DNA of 10,601 nt, from positions 1 through 10,601 of the forward strand of contig LXFE01000461.1 in NCBI GenBank assembly GCA_001929475.1, given 5' to 3'. Position 1 is the first letter of the stretch; every line of letters begins with the position of its first letter. Shown piece by piece: positions 1 to 9,568 of this stretch. This stretch comes from Neolecta irregularis DAH-3 (Eukaryota > Ascomycota > Neolectomycetes > Neolectales > Neolectaceae). A program made the position numbers and the translations under genes. Below the pieces are notes generated by a model. It was given only the letters and a program-made list of their open reading frames with translations, was not told where the DNA came from and did no database searches.

Positions 1-3000
1 GCTCCCCCCCAACCGCCCCGCCAGTCTCCTCCCCCGCAGAGCTCTCCCCTCCCTCAGACCCAGAGGACGGCAACGACGCAGACTTTGACATCTCCACAGA
101 CGGCTCCCCAGAACCCACCCCCATCCTCGCCCACCTCCCCTTCCTCGCCGCAAAACGCCCACGGCCCCAGAAAATACTGCTGCACGGCCTGGACCCCGAC
201 CTGTACGGCCTCAGAAGATCAGTATGGCCCCGCTTCGTGCTCCCCTGATCCTAGTGTCGCTCCAGGAACGACCATTCAGGCCTTGCCGTATTCTCCCCCC
301 TCCATCCCCCGCTTCCCTGTAGAACAAACTCTCCGACGATCTTTCAGACGAGAGCGACTTTGCCTCAGACCGTCCCCGCAAACGCAAAAAATCAGCCTCC
401 CATAAATCAAGCACATCCCTCTCGCCTCCGCGCTCATACATAGACTCAAATACTACCGGAAATCCCTCCCCCGTGTCAGACTCAGAAAGCAGCGAATACG
501 AACACGCCTCCCGGTCAAAGAAAAAGCAACGCAGATCAGACCCTGCCGCCGACAGAGTCCGGTTCTCCACAAGAAACAACAATGCAAAAAGCTACAACGA
601 AGATGACATTATGAGCGCCGACGACGACTTTCTCGTCCACTCACCAGACAAAAACAACGAAAATGTCCAAGACACCCCCACTGACGGAATCGACCAAGTC
701 CTAGACTCGCGGAGAGCCGAAGCTTCAGGTACGTCATCCCGTGCTTCCGGTTAACATTAGATCCAAACGAGCCCGATAATCCCTACCAAAACTACGAATT
801 CTATGTATCTCTCTTTCCAGACTCCTCGTTCATCTCTAGGTAAAATGGCAGGCTAGTTCACATCTCCACAACACTTGGGAATCATACACCATCCTCTCCG
901 CATTCAGAGGCTTCAAACGCATAGAAAATTACATCCGCAATGTCATCTTTCTCGATAAACAACTACGCGAAAATCCAACAACCACCAGGGAAGACATTGA
1001 AGGCATGGACTTGGACCGTGAACGCCGCCGCGAAAATCACGAAGAGTGGAAAAAGGTAGAGAGGATAGTCGCTTCCAGAATCATCGACGAATGCCTCCAC
1101 ACTCCCGATAGACACACCGAATATCTCGTCAAATGTACGGTTCGCTATTGCTCGCACTGATCCTAGGGAACCAGTTGAATTACGATAGTTGCACCTGGGA
1201 AGACAACTCTCTTATTGCCGACATGGCCCAGGAACAAATAGACGCCTACCTCAACCGCACAAACAGCACAATCGCACCCCATCGAAGCAAATGCTATGGT
1301 TCCTCCCGCCCCGTCTACAGAAAACTCGCCCAACAACCGAATTACGTCCAAGGCGGGGAATTGCGAGATTTTCAGCTCAAAGGTCTAAATTGGATGGCAT
1401 TCCTTTGGGCCAAAAATGAAAATGGCATTCTCGCCGACGAGGCATCACCCCTGTGCGCTCCTCCATTAACCTCTAGATGGGCCTCGGCAAGACCGTCCAG
1501 ATGGTTTCCTTTCTCTCCTATCTCATCCACGATATGCATCAACACGGCCCTTTTCTCGTGGTTGTCCCACTTTCAACAATGGCGGCGTGGCAAGATACTT
1601 TTAGATTATGGACTCCAGATTTAAATGTCATTTGTTATCTTGGAAATACCCAGTCCCGAAGACTAATCCGTGAACACGAGTTTCTAATTGATGGAAACCC
1701 AAAGAAACCAATGTTTAATGTTGTTATTACCACCTATGAATACATTCTAAAGGAACGGTCTTCGCTCGGCGTCATAAAATGGCAATACATGGCCGTCGAT
1801 GAAGCTCACCGCTTAAAAAATAGCGAGTCGGCTCTCTACGAAGCCCTCGCTGAATTCAAAACTGCAAACAGACTTCTCATCACCGGCACGCCGTTACAAA
1901 ACAACATGCGCGAACTCGCCGCGTTGTTCGATTTTTTGATGCCCGGAGCAGTGGACTTTAACAAGGAAATCAACTTTGAAGCTCCCGACGATGAACAAGA
2001 GGAATATATCCGTGATTTGCATTCTCGCTTACAACCCTTCATCCTCCGCCGCTTAAAAAAAGACGTCGAGAAATCCTTGCCATCGAAATCAGAGCGGATA
2101 TTACGCGTCGAGTTATCCGATTTGCAAACTCATTACTACAAAAATATTTTGACGAGGAATTATAAAGCTCTTAATGCGGGAGCGACGGGAGGTAGTCAGA
2201 TGAGTTTATTAAACATTATGGCCGAGCTAAAAAAGGCGAGTAATCATCCTTATCTCTTTCCCAATGCCGAGGAAACGTATAATGCGAGTGCTGGAATCAC
2301 TTCATCTAGTCCTCGGGACGATGTTATTCGAGGGATGGTGATGAATAGTGGCAAGATGGTTCTTCTTGATAAACTTTTGACCCGGTTAAAAAGAGATGGT
2401 CACCGAGTGTTGATTTTCAGTCAAATGGTTCGAATGTTGGATATATTGTCGGATTACTCGAGTTTTCGAGGGTTCCAACATCAGAGGCTAGACGGCACTG
2501 TTCCAGCTGCCACACGTAAAATCGCTATCGATCATTTTAATGCCCCTCAAAGTCCCGATTTCGTGTTTTTATTGAGTACTCGGGCCGGTGGTCTTGGTAT
2601 AAACTTGATGACCGCTGACACCGTCATCATTTTTGACAGCGATTGGAATCCCCAGGCCGATCTTCAGGCCATGGCAAGAGCTCACCGTATCGGTCAAAAG
2701 TCCCATGTAATGGTATATCGCCTTGTGTCAAAGGATACCATTGAAGAAGACGTTCTTGAGCGAGCGAGAAAAAAGATGATTTTAGAGTATGCGATTATCT
2801 CGTTGGGAATGACGGATACCGGCCGTTCGAATAAATCCGATCAACTGAATACCAGTGAACTCTCTCAAATTCTAAAATTCGGAGCGTCAAATATGTTTAA
2901 AGCGAATGAAAATCAAAAGAAATTGGAAGCCATGAACCTGGATGATGTCCTCGAACATGCCGAAGACCACGTCACGACCACCGATCTCGGTGGTTCCAAT

Positions 3001-4433
3001 CTCGGCGGCGAAGAATTCCTCAAACAATTTGAAGTCACAGATTATAAAGCGGATACCACAACCTGGGATGAAATCATTCCCGCCGAGGAACGTGAAAAAA
3101 TTCAACAAGAAACAGTTGAAAAACAAAATGAAGAATATCTTCAAGAGCAAATTGCCCAGAGCTCACGAAGAGCAGCTGCCCTAGCCCGAATGAAGCAAAC
3201 CGCAGACGGCGACAATGCTTCAGAAGCCTCACTCGATCGACGTGCCGAACGTAAGAAAAAACGTGAAGCAAACGGTGAAAAAAAGGCTAAAGACCGAAAT
3301 TTGAGTACCCAGGAAATCCGACAACTATACCGTGCCATGCTCCGGTACGGAAGTTACGAAGATCGTTACGACGATGTAGTTCAAAATGCCGATGTCGCAG
3401 ATCGAAATAGAGACAAAATCGAAACTGTATTACGAGATTTATTTACAGCATGCCGAATAGCTACAAAAGACCACATTCCAGATCCAAATAAGAAAAAGGC
3501 GCTGTTGATTGAATTTAAAGGAATTAAAGATGTCAACGCCGAGACTATTCTAGGTCGAGCAAATTTAATGCGGTCGCTGCGAAAGTTTATAAAGGGTGGA
3601 ACTCCCGCGAATTTCCGGCTAGCGATTCCGTTGAAAGGTGTACATGGATGGACTTGTCCCTGGGGAGCCCGAGAAGACGCAATGCTTGTTCTTGGTATCG
3701 ATAGACATGGATTCGGAGCATGGATGAATATCCGTGATGACACTGAACTCTGCATGATTGGGAAAATTTTCCTGGATGACGTGAAGAATGAGAAACGGTT
3801 GCCTGGAGCAGTTCACCTTGTTCGACGAGCAGAATATCTTCTCGGTATGATCAGCGAAGAAGTCTCAAAAAGTGCATTATTACCTGATCGACGATCCATT
3901 TCAAAAGCCCTAGGAGCTGAAGTCGATCGGAAACCAAAAATTAAACGGGTCCCCAGCATTTCGATTTCCGCCACTCCTCCTGCAAAAGCTATAAAAGTGA
4001 AAAAGGAAAATAGGCCCAGTACTAAACCGAGCCAGTCAAAATCTTCAGATAGTGGAACCGGTTACGATAGCATGGACGACGAGGGTTGCAGGGTAATAAT
4101 ACCTATGAAACAAACTAATCAACACAGGAAAAAATGCGTCCAGTTCGAACCGAATTAAAAGAATTAAAAAACAGTAAATCGAATAAAGATAAATCCAACC
4201 TCGCAGAAATACTTAAAAAATGTCTAATGAGCGCCGGTAACCAAATCGATCTCATAATAACTCGGACTCCTTCCTCTGAACGCGAAAAATTAAAAAAGCA
4301 TCTATGGTTTGATTTCCCCTCTGACATTTCACTGACCGTAATTAGGATTTATACGAGGGGTTATTGGCCTGTTCCCGTCGCCCATGAAAAGTTGATTGCA
4401 ATGTATGAAAAAATGAAGACTGCTGCATCATAG
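1..4433 (+). CDS. CHD1: CHD1-type chromatin-remodelling ATPase, 5'-partial
   Basis: Nuclear SNF2-family remodeller that spaces nucleosomes on transcribed genes. Exons, placed by continuity with the family, are 1-221, 255-287, 323-728, 761-804, 840-1134, 1167-1441, 1477-4092, 4128-4306 and 4346-4433. They give 1384 residues counted from the first whole codon at base 3, against about 1470 in yeast Chd1, so only some of the N-terminus is missing. In order: an acidic/Ser-rich N-terminus with the motif DLYGLRRS; tandem chromodomains (about 205-385, with YEFYVKW and EYLVKWNQLNYD); the SNF2 motor ([17 protein letters not shown] ending at residue 430, DEAH at 532, TGTPLQNN at 560, ARAHRIGQ at 824); SANT-SLIDE (about 1033-1215); and the CHD1 helical C-terminal domain (DUF4208) with [14 protein letters not shown]. 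All catalytic motifs are intact. Codon choice is C-ending in the first 1.5 kb and A/T-ending after it. PRP40 lies tail to tail downstream. Confidence 0.96.
222..322 (+). other. Two introns flanking a 33-nt microexon of CHD1
   Basis: The preceding exon ends in DLYGLRRS and its frame hits a stop soon after. Removing 222-254 (33 nt, GTATGG...CTGATCCTAG) and 288-322 (35 nt, GTATTC...CCTGTAG) leaves exon 255-287, which encodes [11 protein letters not shown] and joins the acidic exon at 323. Both junctions are phase 0. The second intron is almost all pyrimidine. Its only internal adenine after the donor is at 304, far from the acceptor, so its branch site is unclear. A single 101-nt intron that skips the microexon would also keep the frame. 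Inclusion is favoured because RRSCRSR continues the basic run expected after the LYGLRRS motif. Confidence 0.7.
1442..1476 (+). other. GC-AG intron inside the CHD1 Walker A region
   Basis: The upstream exon ends in GILADE and the downstream exon starts with MGLGKT, which together form the invariant SNF2 motif I. The exact 35-nt gap begins GCATCA and ends TTAACCTCTAG. Family conservation fixes both ends, so the donor must be GC rather than GT. A TTAAC branch-like motif lies just before the acceptor, as in the other introns of this gene. A single-base sequencing error (GT read as GC) is the main alternative. Confidence 0.85.
4307..4345 (+). other. 39-nt CHD1 intron without in-frame stop
   Basis: The unspliced frame stays open, but it inserts 13 residues between the conserved HLW and GYWPVPV segments of the C-terminal domain. 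Removing GTTTGA...CTGACCGTAATTAG rebuilds [14 protein letters not shown], collinear with the yeast Chd1 C-terminus. A CTGAC branch-like motif sits 9 bases before the terminal AG. The donor is weak (GTTTGA). Confidence 0.8.
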
Positions 4434-5152
4434 AATCGCCGTATATTACCTTTTCCTCTTCTTTTTCTTTTCTTCACTCTCGTTCGTATCTTTTTCTTTT
4501 CCTTATATTTGGGATTGGGGCGTCATTTGATTTCCTTTCTTCGTTCTTCTTTTTCTTCTCGGTGTAGATATGCATTTTGGGTGAAGGGAGTTTTGTTCAT
4601 CTGGCCGGAGTAAAACATTTCTCTCTCCATCTTTTCCTTCCTCCTACTTTTCCTTTCTACTTTTCATACAGAAAGATAGTATAGCATGTATATGGCATCT
4701 CGAGCAGATTTGTCTTTGGAGGGGTATATCGTCCGTATATAGTATTCATGTTGCTGATATATTTCCTCGAGTTTGGAGGTACCGACAGTTTTACATTTAT
4801 ATAATATAGATGATTTCCGATACTGAAGGTTCGTGTACGTCGCCATGTCTGCATTAAGGGAAATCCAAGCCTGCGACGTTCTTTGCTTATATCATTGCTT
4901 TCTACACCGGTCGAGGCAGGGTTTATTATTTTATGTATTTTCACTTGTGGATCAAGATCTCGAGAGATGGCTTGATATTTATGTATACTCGGGGGCTTTG
5001 GGTTTATGAAAATAGCATAGCTTCTGGAAAATGAAATGCAGTTGCAAAAGATCATGGGGCAAAAGATTAGATATGACGAAAAGAGCGAATACTGTTTATC
5101 TAATCGGGGTAGTTATCTAATGGTTTAGATAGAGATGGGGTAGAATACATGA
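4434..5152. other. Gene-free convergent 3' flanks of CHD1 and PRP40
   Basis: This 719-base stretch lies between two stop codons that face each other, so it should carry both 3' UTRs and poly(A) sites. The CHD1 side (about 4444-4560 and 4620-4665) is strongly C/T-rich on the + strand. No clear AATAAA signal was found. A minus-strand open frame of 132 codons (4657-5055) shows no recognisable domain, and a frame of that length is plausible by chance. Nothing else is supported here. Confidence 0.75.
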
Positions 5153-7421
5153 TTAGTGGATTTCCCCTTCCTCACTTGATTCATTCCCAGGCTCTCTGGT
5201 CATTGAAATATCACGAGATCTTCGGTCTGTAGAACGAATATCCTTGTGATCTCGGTCTCGGTCGTCGTCTCGTCTAACGCGCTGAAGGGTCAGTATACAA
5301 AGAGACAACAATATCGTACTTTTCGTCGTGAATGATCACTTTCGTTGTCTACACTATCTCTACCTCGACGTCGACTTTCTCCCTCATCTCGATGGCGATA
5401 ACTAGAACCTCGAGAATCGCCACGGCTTTCATACCTAGACGATGATTTCTTGTAATCATCTTGTCGCGAACTGGAGTGATGATGTCGACTGCTCCGATGT
5501 CTCTTTGGACTTTTGTTGCCAGCTTCCTCCACCCGTTCTTTCAAGCGTCTAATATGTTTGTCAAATGCTTGCTTGCGAATGTCATCACTCTCCAAAGCAA
5601 GGAATTCCTCTGATCGTTCCAAGCGTCGACGAGTATCTTCCCATGAATCGTCGACTGCAACGGGAGGTTCCAGATGTTTTATTGCGCTTCGCAGAGCATC
5701 AAGTTTGCGGCGGATCCGACGATCCTCATACTTTCGATCATCTTCATGACGCTTGGTCACTTTGTCACGTAGCTGGATGTCAACATCAACATTGGAATAG
5801 TCGATACACTGTCAAAAATGGCTCTGAGCGCATCTTCAGGAATGCCAGTGGTTCGTAGTTCACTTTTCATAATCTTCATAAACTCGTCAAATGAAGTCTT
5901 TTCTGCAATTTGAAATTTTCGTTCCTGGAATGTCAACACGAAGAGTCTTGGGTACGAAAATTACCTCAAGAACGTCAAGGATAAGTCCTTTTCGGTCTCG
6001 AATGTTTTGCTCAGCTTCTTCAACCAAATCCCAAAACATATCAAGTGGGGTCGAACCGCTTTGTCCAACCATGTTAATGTACCTCTTATCATTCCTAATC
6101 AATGGATATATATTCATCCATTTGGCACCGGCTTTGATGAAACCTCTAGCTTTCAGCTCTTGTAACAAAGCCTACGTCGTTAATCATGACTCCAAGTTTT
6201 GAAACAACCAGAAATGCATCTCTGGTCTTCCTCTCGTGCCTCTGCTTTTCTGTTTTCTCACGCTGTCGGTTATCATTAAAAGTACGTTCAAGTCCTTTTA
6301 TATGGTTTTCGAAAACAACCAATTTGTCAAAATTCGTAAGGATCCGGAGTTGAGGGTCCTTTTGAAGACGAGTGTCATTATTGAGCATGCTACGCATGTC
6401 AGACCAGCGTGTATAGGGCTCGAGATCCAGCGAATTAAGGTAATTGGTCAAAGTTTCCATAGCCATACGTCTGCCTACCCGTTCCTCCTCCTGAAATGAT
6501 CAACAAGGTTCAAAAGAAAAGTAATCTACCTGCTCCTTTTTTTGTAGATCTTGAATATAGTCGAAAAATAAACCTTGTCGTTCCATTTGATCGGAAGCGG
6601 CCTGGAAAGCCTTTTCATCTTTCAATAGTTCCTTTGCTGTTCTAATGAATAAATCGAAAACTCAATACAGGGCACGATATACCTCCACCGTGAATAGCCT
6701 TTAATATTTTCTCTAGCTTTCAACATTTCTTTGAAATCATACCGAAGTTTCGACTGACGATCTTTCTCACGATCTTCGTCTTGCTGTTTCGTCTCAACGC
6801 AATACTTTTCGAAAACTTTCTTTCGTTGCCGTGGATCTTCGATAACGCGGTAGAGGGGATTTTTGATTACATGACGCATCGTTCGATCCCAAGACCAGTC
6901 AGGCGCAACCCCAGATTTCCTTAGCATACGTTTGAATGCAGCTTCAGCTTCCTCCGGGGTATCGAAAGATGTTTGATTGACTATGTCGGCGCCGTTTTTT
7001 TTGTTACTGACAGAGTTAAAATGGTGGGAAAAGCAATTCAATACCCGTCCTCTTTCTTCTCTACAAACCCTTCATGCTTCTCTCGAACGGCTCGCACCTC
7101 ATCTGGCATATCCCAGGTGGACTGCTTGGATTTTGGGTTATGCCAGTAAGCCCGACCCTCTTCGCTCTTGTACTCCTTCCAGTCCAACTTTGCTAAATCA
7201 TTCTGTCATTGATATTAGTTGATGGAAACTAAGATATTCACCTCCAGAGACTTGTCATCTTCGTTTCCGGATGGTGGTTTGTCCCAAGTAGTCTCCTTCG
7301 TCACGGTATTATAGTAGTAACTTTTGCCTTCGGGAGTTTTGCTAGTGTCATCAGCAGACTCAAGATATGGATGAACATACTATTCCTGCCAGGTAGAATC
7401 ATTTGACTCAGCCATTGCCAT
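5153..7421 (-). CDS. PRP40: Pre-mRNA-processing factor Prp40 (WW-FF protein)
   Basis: U1 snRNP-associated nuclear splicing factor that helps bridge the 5' splice site and the branch site. Minus-strand exons are 7421-7381, 7341-7242, 7202-7045, 7006-6683, 6641-6530, 6490-6209, 6171-5965, 5924-5808, 5772-5320 and 5281-5153. They give 640 residues with every phase matching; the nine introns are 35-41 nt. Two WW domains (W11...W33-P36 and W55...W77-P80) are followed by about five FF domains (near 116-172, 188-245, 253-310, 334-395 and 465-530) and a basic RS/RD-rich tail ending ESSEEGEIH. The protein is slightly longer than yeast Prp40 because of this tail. Two nearby in-frame ATGs exist (7421 and 7415); the second has the better context (GCAATGG). 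The first codons lie in an inverted repeat. The donor chosen at 6208 (GTTGTT) restores FLALL; the alternative at 6205 adds one valine. Confidence 0.95.
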
Positions 7422-7432
7422 TGAATCCTTGG
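7397..7432 (-). repeat. Left arm of a perfect 36-bp inverted repeat (PRP40 start)
   Basis: This segment, read on the minus strand, contains the last 11 bases of the PRP40 leader and its first 25 coding bases (encoding MAMAESND). It is identical over 36 bp to the + strand at 7643-7678. Similarity ends sharply on both sides: CTACC follows here and AACAA follows in the other arm. Confidence 0.95.
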
Positions 7433-7642
7433 TCACTGTGAGAGAGGATCGTTGAAATTTAATAAAACTGAACCTTGTCGGAGATGTGGTAGTCGAGCAC
7501 CTAAACTTCGAATTCTTCCGATAGTTAGGTTGAGTACTTGAATTTCCCAATATTTCAAAAATATCCTCGAGTTTGGTAGGTCTAGCTAGACTCTATATAA
7601 ATACTTTTAGATTCTTTCAAAAATATTCAAACAAAAAACAAG
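7433..7642. promoter_or_regulatory. PRP40 upstream region enclosed by the inverted repeat
   Basis: These 210 bp lie between the two repeat arms and should contain the PRP40 promoter. Toward PRP40 the only TATA-like element is TATTAAAT (minus strand, 7464-7457), about 36 bases before the start codon. Toward the opposite arm there is a better TATATAAATA at 7594-7603 on the + strand, followed by an A-rich leader-like stretch up to 7642. The 10-bp palindrome TCTAGCTAGA is at 7581-7590. Core-promoter roles are inferred from motif and position only. Confidence 0.5.
7594..7603 (+). promoter_or_regulatory. TATA-box-like element facing the orphan repeat arm
   Basis: TATATAAATA lies 60 bp upstream of the ATG at 7654 in the right repeat arm. 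The sequence between them is A-rich (AAACAAAAAACAAGCC), like a yeast or fungal mRNA leader. Transcription from it would meet an open frame of only eight codons (MAMAESND, then TAA). Confidence 0.4.
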
Positions 7643-7678
7643 CCAAGGATTCAATGGCAATGGCTGAGTCAAATGATT
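7643..7678 (+). repeat. Right arm of the 36-bp inverted repeat (orphan PRP40 start)
   Basis: An exact copy, in opposite orientation, of the PRP40 start-codon region. ATG at 7654 opens a frame of eight codons ended by TAA at 7678-7680, right at the repeat edge. No further PRP40 sequence follows, so this is a fragment, not a duplicated gene. Confidence 0.95.
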
Positions 7679-8430
7679 AACAAGTCCTGAAGCGACCATC
7701 AAATTCCGCTTGTAAAGAAAAGACACGAACTCGGATCCGTATTCTTGTACATTCGTTCCTTGGGGTCTTGTCCTCCGAAAGACTCTATATTATTACTTGG
7801 AACGTACGAAATCCTCGCTTTGGTGCCAGACCAACAGTTCTCTCCTTTGCTTGTTGAGGCAGGAATCGCGGGAATTCCAGAGATTCCAGAGTATCTATTT
7901 GTGGGTAATCTGGTCATTTACCTTCCTGAATGCCTGGCTGAAGGACACGGCCATTTACTCTACCTGCTCCTGCTTGTTTTGGATCCTCGTACACATACGA
8001 TATCACTCTGATTCGCTATGATATCTACAATGCAGCCGTGACCATGCGATTCAATCTTTGGCTGGTGTGAAAGATACGTTACCATACGGCCGCCTCCTGC
8101 AGATACCTCTCTACAGGAACGGAAATCTGTATAGTAAGAACCGGCTCCCAATCTTGCAGTCTGTATCTTTTCCCAGTTGCAATTGTCCTGTTCTGGGTCT
8201 TTTGGCTCAGGGTATCACTTTACCCGGGAAATAGAGGAATAAATCCAAGATGGAATATCCCCGAGTCATTATATTCAACTGCTTCGTTTACCGACTCAAG
8301 AATGGCCAAAAGAAATGTCATTTCACATTTCTTTGTCGTTTCTGCAATTTGACATGTCTGAACGTCTGAATGGAGAAGGTTTGAGAGTGTATATTGTTCC
8401 TCAGGATAAAAGTTAGGGTTTGAAGTTTTA
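7679..8430. other. Unassigned interval between PRP40 and the epimerase gene
   Basis: No recognised gene. Two minus-strand open frames look somewhat protein-like: 8214-7960, with Cys residues in DNCNWEK, FRSCREV and GHGCIVDI but no ATG; and 7917-7699, with NCWSGT and SSCLFF, also with no ATG. A + strand frame at 7745-8011 overlaps the latter and likewise lacks an ATG. I could not join these by introns of the 32-41 nt size used elsewhere in the window while keeping frame. This may be a small or decayed cysteine-containing gene, or only the 3' flank of the epimerase gene. Confidence 0.4.
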
Positions 8431-9568
8431 CTACTTTGAACCAGCCCAAATGATATATTTAGTTCTGCTTCCATATATTGCACTCCTTTTCAAAACACTC
8501 ATTGCCTTCCATTGAACGAAATTGACAGCATTCAAATATCGGCCAGTTTCAAGACAAAGGCCCGCTCTTGGCTTGAACGCTACATCTCCGTTCTTTGCGG
8601 GAATATTTAATCCATGACCGGTATAAAATTGAAAGGAGGGTTCTGTCGTTTGAGCTTCAAGGTGGAGATTTGTTGCAGGGGAATAGACGCTTGCGAAAGT
8701 TTGAAGGGGATTGAGACGGGTGTCAATTGAGAAAGGGGAGTCTAAAATGAAGCAATGATCAAAGATAGTCGATGAGGATAAAGAGATAGCGGTGGGTGTT
8801 CCTATTGAGTCGAGTGGAACATCGGGATGAGCCAAGATTCGTCCAGTGGGGAGTTTTGAAGAGTCAATCTCGAGATATCTAGAGTTAGTGCATTGATTGA
8901 GAATATGCACACTGATTCGACCCAAGAGTAATTTCCATGCCATCAATCAGATCTTGGCCGAGATTGAAGTAGCTTTATGATCAAGCTTTAAAGCTTTGGG
9001 TTGTATACGTATGGTTTGTCAAATTGACTGCAGTTTCTTCGACATCTCCGACTAGTTGGGCTTCATATTCGATATCCAAGAGTCCTCTCTTGTTTCCATC
9101 GATATCCTCAATTTCATCGAGGCCAAAGCTCACTTTGACTGACAAATCTCCCGGAAACCCCTCCTCTAGGTGGGGGCTGATTCTATGATAAAGAACAACT
9201 TGCTTTCCATTCTTGATGGTCACATGAGAGTTCCAAAGTTTCATATGAAAGCCATTTGGTCCTCCGTGGAGGCAATTATTGGCATCGTTTGCGGCCAAGG
9301 GATAGGACTGTCCGTTCAAGTCATTTATTTGGGCATTGGCGATACGATTGGCAACACGACCGATTGTTGCCCCCAAGAAGGGGTTATCGGGATCAGAGTA
9401 GCGATCCGCAGTGGAATATCCAAGAACCAGGTTCCGCTGTGTTGATATCTCGGTTAGGGATACGATGGAGGGGCCCTGGTTGAGCAGGGTACATGTAAGG
9501 AGGCCTGAGGGCGAGATCAGGGTGGTGAGCTCCGTCTCTTTCAGGGGGGGAATGGTTGCCGGCGACAT
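8431..9568 (-). CDS. GALM: Aldose 1-epimerase (mutarotase)
   Basis: Cytosolic enzyme that interconverts alpha and beta anomers of galactose and glucose, feeding the Leloir pathway and glycolysis. Exons are 9568-9009, 8972-8913 and 8878-8431, giving 355 residues, a usual length. Introns are 36 nt (GTATAC...CATAAAG) and 34 nt (GTGTGC...ACTAACTCTAG). Splicing restores NLTNHTYFNLG and LGSNQYLEID. Family landmarks are present: NPFLGATIGRVANRIA (63-78), the HGG histidine H101, the second histidine H186 in NHTYFNL, D247 in FDHCF, and E317 in GLCLETGRY. By family analogy E317 is the catalytic base and the histidines are the acid and the substrate ligand. There is no signal peptide. It stands alone, not fused to a UDP-galactose 4-epimerase domain as in yeast Gal10. 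An out-of-frame ATG lies 31 bases upstream. Confidence 0.94.

Noticed and set aside
85-405. Proline/serine-rich + strand open frame at the left end
   Set aside because: It is a shadow of CHD1 exon 1 in another frame. The true frame gives the conserved DLYGLRRS motif and splices to the next exons.
211-582. Minus-strand open frame of 123 codons opposite CHD1 exons
   Set aside because: It is antisense to the acidic CHD1 N-terminus, and its composition is the complement of S/D/E codons. No domain was recognised.
3381-3755. Minus-strand open frame of 124 codons inside CHD1
   Set aside because: It is antisense to the SANT-SLIDE coding region, which is clearly conserved on the + strand.
4657-5055. 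Minus-strand open frame of 132 codons in the CHD1-PRP40 interval
   Set aside because: It has no recognisable domain and lies in the expected PRP40 3' UTR. A single frame of this length in 10 kb is plausible by chance.
4766-7577. Shared 13-mer TCCTCGAGTTTGG near 4766 and near 7565
   Set aside because: One 13-base match within 10 kb is expected by chance, and the flanks do not match.
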